Shown piece by piece: positions 7,491 through 12,171 of a DNA stretch of 12,171 bases (position 1 is the first letter of the stretch; the number at the start of each line of letters is the position of its first letter). Source of the DNA: Bordetella sp. GTDB taxonomy: Bacteria > Pseudomonadota > Gammaproteobacteria > Burkholderiales > Burkholderiaceae_B. Both the position numbers and the translations under genes were made by a program. The stretch covers positions 1-12,171 of the forward strand of contig DAIDKG010000417.1 in NCBI GenBank assembly GCA_027450125.1, in the 5' to 3' direction. Under the pieces are notes generated by a model. That model was given only the letters and a program-made list of their open reading frames with translations, was not told the DNA's origin and ran no database searches.

Positions 7491-8555
7491 TCAGGCTCCA
7501 GGAGCCTGGGCGCCGGCCATCCTGGCCAGATCCGCCTGCGAGGTGAAGGAATCGGCATGGAACTCTTCGGCCGGCAGGCCGCACTTCGCAGTGAAGTCGC
7601 GGCGGGCCGAGTCCACTACGATGGGCGCGCCGCAGGCGTAGACCTGGTGTCCCGACAGATCGGGGCAATCCTGCATGACTGCCTCGTGCACGAAACCCGT
7701 GCGGCCCTGCCAGGCATCCTCGGGCAGCGCATCGGAGGCCACCGGCACATAGCGGAATCCGGGCAGCGCCGTCTCCCAGGACCTGGCCAGTTCGTCCATG
7801 TAGAAATCCTGCGGGCGGCGGCCGCCCCAGTAGAGCACGGCCGGACGCCGGATGTTCTTGAAGATCATGTGTTCGACGATGGCCTTGATGGGCGCGAAAC
7901 CGGTGCCGCTGGCCAGCAGCACGATGGGTTTGTCGCTTTCCTCGCGCAGGAAGAAAGAGCCGAAAGGGCCTTCCAGGCGCAGGATCTCGCGCTCTTTCAT
8001 CTGCGTCTGGCCGGTGCCGAACACGTGGTCGGTGAACTTGCCGCCGGGCGTGTGCCGGATGTGCAGTTCGAGCTGCGCGGCCGCGTGCGGCGCGTTGGCC
8101 ATGGAGTAGCTGCGCCGGTCGCCGTTCTTCATGATGACTTCGACGTATTGCCCGGCGTAGTAGCGGAACTGCTCGGAGGCCGGCAGCTGCAGCGTGAGCA
8201 GCATCACGTCGGGGGCTGCGCGCTTCATCGCGATCACGCGCACCGGGAGCTTGCGTATCTGGATGTCGGAGGCCATGCGGACCTCGGCGACGGAAATCAC
8301 CAGGTCGGACTTGGCGAGAGCCTGGCAAAACAGCGTGTAGCCTTCGGACAATTCCTCGGGCGAGAGGATCTGCGCTGGGTAGGGCCCCGCGTCCACCTCG
8401 CCGGACACGACCTTGCCCTTGCAGGTGGAACATGCGCCGGTCCGGCAGCTGTAGGGCAGCACCAATCCGGCGGCGAGCGCCGCATCGAGCACGGACTGAT
8501 CGGTCTGGGCGGCAAACTGATGGTTGGTGGACTGTATGGTGACCTGAAAACTCAT
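7491..8555 (-). CDS. 2Fe-2S/FAD/NAD(P) oxidoreductase, CDP-6-deoxy-glucoseen reductase-like
   Basis: A 354-residue three-domain electron-transfer flavoprotein. Residues 1-95 form a plant-type ferredoxin domain with cluster ligands Cys37, Cys42, Cys45 (CRTGACSTC) and Cys77. Residues of about 100-200 form the FAD domain with RRSYSMAN at 147-154 and GPFGSF at 196-201. The rest is the NAD(P) domain with GTGFAPI at 217-223 and YACGAP at 306-311. This layout is shared by CDP-6-deoxy-delta-3,4-glucoseen reductase (AscD) and by reductase parts of aromatic-ring oxygenases. No CDP-sugar or O-antigen genes and no oxygenase subunit are in the window, so the AscD name commonly given to such proteins should not be read as a function. 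It heads the minus-strand set with dadA; it may serve an unseen redox partner. Its ribosome site is weak (GAAG 5 nt before the ATG). Confidence 0.87.
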   Translation of the reverse strand: MSFQVTIQSTNHQFAAQTDQSVLDAALAAGLVLPYSCRTGACSTCKGKVVSGEVDAGPYPAQILSPEELSEGYTLFCQALAKSDLVISVAEVRMASDIQIRKLPVRVIAMKRAAPDVMLLTLQLPASEQFRYYAGQYVEVIMKNGDRRSYSMANAPHAAAQLELHIRHTPGGKFTDHVFGTGQTQMKEREILRLEGPFGSFFLREESDKPIVLLASGTGFAPIKAIVEHMIFKNIRRPAVLYWGGRRPQDFYMDELARSWETALPGFRYVPVASDALPEDAWQGRTGFVHEAVMQDCPDLSGHQVYACGAPIVVDSARRDFTAKCGLPAEEFHADSFTSQADLARMAGAQAPGA

Positions 8556-8591
8556 GAGCGCTTCGACGGAAAGGACCTGTGCCCACCGGGC

Positions 8592-8698
8592 AAAACCGGG
8601 ATTTTACCTTTCCTGATGCGGGCCGTCCTGCGGTAATCCGCCCTCGGCCCCGGGCTGCACCAGGCGTGGCAACCGCCCGCGCCGGATATCCCGGTTTT
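8592..8698. repeat. Perfect 11-bp inverted repeat in intergenic region
   Basis: AAAACCGGGAT at 8592-8602 and its exact reverse complement ATCCCGGTTTT at 8688-8698 enclose 85 bases. The whole sits in the 145-base gap between the MOSC gene stop (8701) and the reductase start (8555). Read on the minus strand, the first arm starts just after the MOSC stop and the second arm ends in four T residues, so the pair could form a long-loop terminator-like stem. Alternatively the arms may be paired binding sites. A further ACCGGG lies at 8585-8590 and CCCGGG at 8649-8654. The 85 bases between the arms hold no gene that I can support. Confidence 0.55.
8601..8606 (-). promoter_or_regulatory. Possible -10 element for the reductase-dadA gene set
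   Basis: On the minus strand the bases read TAAAAT, one of the few AT-rich hexamers in the 145-base stretch upstream of the reductase start, and lie about 45 nt before the ATG at 8555. No good -35 box is found at 16-18 nt spacing. It touches one arm of an inverted repeat, which could act as an operator. This is a weak call based on position and base content. Confidence 0.22.
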
Positions 8699-8700
8699 TC

Positions 8701-9576
8701 TCAGAAATCCAGCGAAATTTCGACCGGATCGCCGATTTTGAGCACGAGCGGCCGCTGCTGCGCCACGATGGCGTTCATGCCGAAGATCACGCCCGTTTCC
8801 CGCGTATGCAGGGCAGCCAATGTCGCGCCGGGCTCGTCGCCGGTATCGGCGGTGACCGGATCCACATTGGGAATCGGGCAGCGCGCGCAGGGTTTGACCA
8901 GTGCCAGTCCCGCGGCGCCGGCCTGCAGGAATGCGGTGTGGTCTTCATCCCAGGCCGGCCAGTCCTCGCCCGCCACGACGATGTTGGGGCGAAAGCGGTT
9001 CATCGACACCGGCTGCTTGCCTTGTGCGCCCAGCCTGGCATTGAGTTCGTCCAGCGAAGCCTGGTTGGCCACCAGCACCGGATAGCCATCGGCAAAGCCG
9101 AACGCATGGTCGCCTTCGAATTGCCCGGCCAGATCGGGATGCGCCGCAAGCCAGCGCTGCGCCCATTGGGGATCGGGCGCGCGGCGCGCCTGGTCATCGA
9201 CCTTGAACAGGCGGCAGGGATGGCCAAGAAAGCGGCTGAACCACGCATTGACCCGCGCGCTCTCGGACCTGGCCGGCACCGTTGCGCTCCAGACGACGAC
9301 GTTCTCGACGGTGTCGGCCAATTGCGAACCGTCCAGCGGCACGCGCAGCGGCTCCATTTGGGGCGCAGCCAGCGTCAGCGCTTGCGCATCGAGCGCGACG
9401 CGGATCAGCGCCATGCGCGGCAATTGCCGCTGCGTCATGAAACGCCCTGCGGCGTCGACCACCATCCAGCGCCTGTCATGCGCCAGGCCGGCGCGCGTCA
9501 ACTCGGCCGACTGAAGGTCGATGCCGGCGCAGGACTTGATGGGATAACTATGCAGACTGGCGATGGATGCGGCCAT
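8701..9576 (-). CDS. MOSC-domain protein, YcbX-like, without ferredoxin domain
   Basis: A 291-residue protein with an N-terminal MOSC_N beta-barrel domain (begins ASIASLHSYPIKSCAGI; DRRWMVVDAAGRFMTQRQLP at 35-54) and a MOSC domain at the C-terminal half. MOSC proteins bind molybdenum cofactor; YcbX of E. coli and the mammalian mARC enzymes reduce N-hydroxylated compounds. The conserved MOSC cysteine motif is seen as KPCARCPIPNVDP, with Cys230 and Cys233, preceded by NRFRPNIVV. E. coli YcbX (369 residues) carries an extra C-terminal 2Fe-2S domain that is absent here, so an outside electron donor is needed. The ATG at 9576 was chosen over an in-frame upstream start at 9645 because domain homology begins there and the longer version would overlap the previous gene by 58 bases. 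It starts 11 nt after that gene's stop, so the two are probably co-transcribed. Confidence 0.87.
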   Translation of the reverse strand: MAASIASLHSYPIKSCAGIDLQSAELTRAGLAHDRRWMVVDAAGRFMTQRQLPRMALIRVALDAQALTLAAPQMEPLRVPLDGSQLADTVENVVVWSATVPARSESARVNAWFSRFLGHPCRLFKVDDQARRAPDPQWAQRWLAAHPDLAGQFEGDHAFGFADGYPVLVANQASLDELNARLGAQGKQPVSMNRFRPNIVVAGEDWPAWDEDHTAFLQAGAAGLALVKPCARCPIPNVDPVTADTGDEPGATLAALHTRETGVIFGMNAIVAQQRPLVLKIGDPVEISLDF

Positions 9577-9587
9577 GGACTCGGAAT

Positions 9588-10349
9588 TTATTGGGATCCG
9601 CCGTGCCAGCCCCGATTGGCGCACTGTCCCCAGCTTTTCTTGCACAAGGACTGATCATAGTTCGGAGAAAGGGACGGCGACTGGCTGCTGGCGTCGGAGG
9701 CCGGCGCGGAGTTGGAGTTCGAATCGGTAGGCATGGTGGGCAAGCCGAAAAAAGCAACCAGCACTGCCAGCACGAGCGCCAACCACAGCCACCAGCGCCG
9801 CCACCATGGCACGGAATCGCCGGATTTGGCCGGCACGGCGCGACGCACCGTCGATCCGGCAAAATCGGGATAGTACGTCGCGGAAAAATCCAGGGGATCC
9901 AGGCCGGGCTTGGCCTCTTTGTGCATGAAGCCCCAGAAGGTGAGTACCGGCCTATCGTTGATCAGGAAGCGATGGCTGGCGTCAGGATGATGGAACACCC
10001 AGGTCAGCATGTCGCGGCACAGGCGTTCTTCTTCGTCGCCGCTATCCTGCAAGGACTTCTGCAGTTTGTTGATTTCATGGCGGACCCCCACCAGGCGAGC
10101 CCTGGCCTCCTCCTGTTCGGACGCCATGATTTCGCCCCAGGATGCGACGACGCCCGGTTCCGGCGCATACCAGTCTATCCAGCTGCCGTCGTCGCTGAGT
10201 TCGGGCACGGCGAAGCTGGAGACCAGATCGGGGCGTTCTCTTTCGATCAGCGCCAGTATCTCGTGGGCATACCTGTAGAGCGGCCGTCCTTTTTCCCCCA
10301 GGGCCTTGTATTGGTCGACTCTTGCGCTGCGCAGTTTGGGGCCTAGCAT
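9588..10349 (-). CDS. Single-pass membrane protein, SrfA-family-like
   Basis: A 253-residue protein. The N-terminal 165 residues look soluble: an LRS-x(5)-YKALGEKGRPLY opening, a FAVPELSDDGSWIDWYAPEP segment at 46-65, a Glu/Lys-rich helical stretch at 78-110, then RFLINDRPVLTFWGFMHKE at 127-145. From memory these blocks resemble SrfA-family proteins of enterobacteria (an SsrB-activated gene name; molecular role unclear), so I give that as the likely family. A transmembrane segment at about 185-204 is preceded by WWRRWWLW, which suggests the N-terminus is cytoplasmic. After it come a Ser/Asn/Pro-rich linker (208-231) and a short tail with Cys236 and Cys243, perhaps disulfide-linked in the periplasm. 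SrfA is usually followed by srfB and srfC; here it is followed by a MOSC protein. The coding region is supported by length, frame and neighbours; function is unknown. Confidence 0.78.
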   Translation of the reverse strand: MLGPKLRSARVDQYKALGEKGRPLYRYAHEILALIERERPDLVSSFAVPELSDDGSWIDWYAPEPGVVASWGEIMASEQEEARARLVGVRHEINKLQKSLQDSGDEEERLCRDMLTWVFHHPDASHRFLINDRPVLTFWGFMHKEAKPGLDPLDFSATYYPDFAGSTVRRAVPAKSGDSVPWWRRWWLWLALVLAVLVAFFGLPTMPTDSNSNSAPASDASSQSPSLSPNYDQSLCKKSWGQCANRGWHGGSQ

Positions 10350-10392
10350 CTACGTATGGAAAGCCTGCTGTTCCGGTTGACCAATACTACAG

Positions 10393-10419
10393 AAACCGCC
10401 CATCCCTATCCATCGGTTT
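10393..10419 (-). terminator. Weak inverted repeat after parC
   Basis: AAACCG at 10393-10398 and CGGTTT at 10414-10419 can form a 6-bp stem with a 15-base loop, 26 bases downstream of the parC stop on the minus strand. There is no T run after the stem. It is the only stem-forming element I can see in the 96-base gap between parC and the SrfA-like gene, so it is offered as a possible weak terminator or pause site. No convincing promoter was found in the same gap. Confidence 0.22.
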
Positions 10420-10445
10420 TCAGCGGACTTCACACTCGCTTTACT

Positions 10446-12171
10446 TTATGAAAGAACCGGCGAGAGCACCGGATCCTTGGGCCGCACGTCCAGCAGCCGG
10501 CCCTTGCGGGCGCGCTTGCCCAGGTACGGGTCCAGGCCCTTGCCCGCCAGGATGTCTTCGGCGGGCTTGTTGCGGTAGATGCCCGCCGCGCGCAGGCCGC
10601 CCGCGCCGACGGGCACCACCTGCGCCAGACCGTCCTTGTCGTCCAGGCCCATGAGAATGGTGCCGCGCCCGCCTGCGGGCTGGACCTTGACCTCGTCCAG
10701 GCCGAACACCAGGAACTTGCCCCTGGCCGAGAGCAGCGCCAGCTTGTCGGCGCCTGCGAACAGCGGCACCGGGCGCAGGATGGCATCGCCGGCCTCCAGC
10801 GTGATGAACTGCTTGCCGGCCTTGTTGCGGCTGAAGAGACCGCCCAGGGCAGCGGCAAAGCCGTAGCCGCCGCGCGTGGCAAAGAGCCAGCGGGTGTCGG
10901 GCGCCGCCGCGATCATGTGCACGATGCGCGAGCCGGCCTCCAGGTCGATCATGGCCGTGACGGGCTGCCCGTCGCCGCGCGCCGAAGGCAGACCGGCCAC
11001 AGCCACCGAATACACGCGGCCGTTGTCGGCCAGGGCCACGAGCGTATCGGTGGTGCGTCACTCGAAGGCGCCGTAGATCTCGTCGCCCTGCTTGAAGGCG
11101 AACTGCGTGGCGTCGTGTCCATGGCCCTGGCGAGCACGCAGCCAGCCCTTCTGCGAGGCGATCACCGTCACCGGCTCGTCGAGCACGCGGGCCTCGAGCA
11201 CGGCGCGCTCGGCGGTCTCGATGAGCGTGCGGCGCGCGTCGCCGTACTGCTTGGCGTCGGATTCGATTTCCTTGATGATGAGGCGCTTCATCGACGACGG
11301 ATTGTCCAGCAGCTCCTGCAGGCGGCCTTGCTCGGCGCGCTTGTCGGCCAGTTCCTGCTCGATCTTGATGCCTTCCAGGCGCGCCAGCTGGCGCAGACGC
11401 ATCTCCAGGATGTCCTCGGCCTGGCGCTCGGAAAGGCGAAAGCGCGCCATCAGCGCGGCGCGCGGTTCGTCCGATTCGCGTATGGTCTGGATGACCTCGT
11501 CGACGTTGAGGTAGACCACCATGCGGCCTTCGAGCACGTGGATGCGGTCGATGACTTTGTCCAGGCGATGGCGCGTGCGGCGCGTGACGGTGTCGGTGCG
11601 AAAGGCCAGCCATTCGACGAGGATGTCGCGCAGCCCCTTCTGGCGCGGCCGGCCGTCCGTGCCTATGCACACCAGGTTGACCGGCACGTTGCTTTCCATG
11701 CTGGTCTGCGCTAACAGCGTGTTGACGAACTCGTCGCGATCGACCTTGGAGGTCTTGGGCTCGAACACCAGCCGCACGGCGGCGTCCTTGCCCGACTCGT
11801 CGCGCACGGCATCCAGCAGGTTGAGCATCATGCCCTTGACCTGCTGCTGCTCGGGCGTGAGGCTCTTCTTGCCGGCCTTGATCTTGGGGTTGGTGAGCTC
11901 CTCGATCTCTTCCAGCACTTTTTGGCACGAGGCGCCGGGCGGCAGTTCATGCACCACCAGTTGCCACTGGCCGCGCGCCATCTCCTCGAACTGCCAGCGC
12001 GCGCGCGCCTTGAGCGAGCCGCGGCCGCTGGCGTAGATCTGAGCGATGTCGGCCGCCGGCGTGATGATCTGGCCGCCACCGGCAAAGTCGGGGCCGGGCA
12101 CGAGGGCGCGCAGTTCGTCGTCGGGCAGCCTGGGGTTGCGCAGCAAAGCCACGCAGGCCTGGGCGATTTCT
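10446..12171 (-). pseudogene. parC: ParC, topoisomerase IV subunit A (5' end outside, one in-frame TGA)
   Basis: The last 574 codons of parC, about three quarters of the gene; the DNA-cleaving tyrosine region lies beyond the right edge. ParC pairs with ParE to unlink daughter chromosomes. The visible part covers the tail of the breakage-reunion domain, the coiled arm (RFRLSERQAEDILEMRLRQL, then ARLEGIKIEQEL, as in ParC and GyrA), and the C-terminal beta-pinwheel (EPVTVIASQKGWLRARQGHG; GLPSARGDGQPVTAM; SRNKAGKQFITLEAG). Codon 371 of this stretch is TGA (complement of 11058-11060). The frame continues directly after it with RTTDTLVALADNGRVYSV and 203 more codons to a TAA at 10446-10448. Aligned with E. 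coli ParC, no shift or deletion is needed; only that codon is wrong. As read, the product would lose the pinwheel domain. Downstream GTG 11039 has no ribosome site, so a separate second protein is unlikely. Identity is sure; whether the gene is truly broken is not. Confidence 0.9.
11058..11060 (-). other. In-frame TGA inside parC
   Basis: The codon context on the coding strand is GCC TTC GAG TGA CGC ACC. A single base change would restore a sense codon (for example TGC or TGG, or CGA or GGA). The first base after the stop is C, which is a comparatively poor termination context in bacteria, but no bacterial SECIS-like stem was recognised immediately downstream. Confidence 0.85.

Noticed and set aside
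4763..8636. Long plus-strand ORFs (4763-6373, 6283-7641 and 7452-8636) opposite the minus-strand gene set
   Set aside because: Their translations are rich in Gly, Arg, His and Gln with no recognisable domain, and they lie antisense to genes with clear family motifs. They are a by-product of GC-rich codon use.
8682..8699. CCGG-ATATC-CCGG stem followed by five T on the plus strand, like an intrinsic terminator
   Set aside because: The stem is only 4 bp and no plus-strand gene leads into it. The same T run is better explained as part of the 11-bp inverted repeat.
9577..9645. Longer N-terminus for the MOSC protein starting at 9645
   Set aside because: It would add 23 residues without family similarity and overlap the upstream gene by 58 bases; the ATG at 9576 begins right at the conserved MOSC_N strand.
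11037..11060. Selenocysteine or a separate downstream protein starting at GTG 11039 to explain the parC TGA
   Set aside because: No convincing SECIS-like stem follows the TGA (only a 4-bp GGCC pair), no ribosome site precedes the GTG, and homology to ParC is continuous through the stop.
1..12171. CRISPR array, tRNA/rRNA genes, insertion sequences or prophage parts
   Set aside because: No regularly spaced repeats, cloverleaf-like arms, transposase motifs or terminal repeats were seen; nearly all bases are explained by the ten genes.

Overview
The window is high-GC, densely coded bacterial DNA. Protein content and gene order suggest a betaproteobacterium of the Alcaligenaceae (Bordetella/Achromobacter type); this is inferred from protein resemblance, not from a marker gene. 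There are ten genes: five on the plus strand at the left and six, counting a broken one, reading leftward from the right edge. No tRNA, rRNA, CRISPR array, insertion sequence or phage gene was seen.

Plus strand (1-3826): the distal part of a carbon-phosphorus lyase operon, phnI (3' end only), phnJ, phnK, phnL and phnM, with stops and starts overlapping or closely spaced. PhnI (with partners encoded upstream) makes a ribose 1-phosphonate triphosphate, PhnM removes pyrophosphate, and the radical-SAM enzyme PhnJ breaks the C-P bond. PhnK and PhnL are the associated ABC-type ATPases. All visible catalytic motifs are intact. The phnK-phnL junction is the only loose one and holds a 23-codon ORF that links the two genes.

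Minus strand, 3891-8555: a four-gene set transcribed leftward and converging on phnM: a 2Fe-2S/FAD/NAD oxidoreductase of the CDP-6-deoxy-glucoseen reductase type, a DadA-like D-amino acid dehydrogenase, a UgpB-like periplasmic binding protein with no transporter genes beside it, and an isocitrate lyase/PEP mutase superfamily enzyme with the KRCGH lyase motif. Gaps are 53, 5 and 29 nt, so a single transcript is likely. The pathway is unknown; oxidation of an amino acid or amine followed by C-C cleavage is one guess. A hairpin sits between the converging phnM and lyase genes.

Minus strand, 8556-12171: an intergenic stretch with a perfect 11-bp inverted repeat, a MOSC-domain (YcbX-like) protein lacking the ferredoxin domain, a single-pass membrane protein resembling SrfA-family proteins, and the 3' three quarters of parC (topoisomerase IV subunit A). 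parC carries one in-frame TGA with homologous sequence continuing in the same frame on both sides. As parC is normally essential, this is either a sequence error, a real nonsense mutation or a recoding event.
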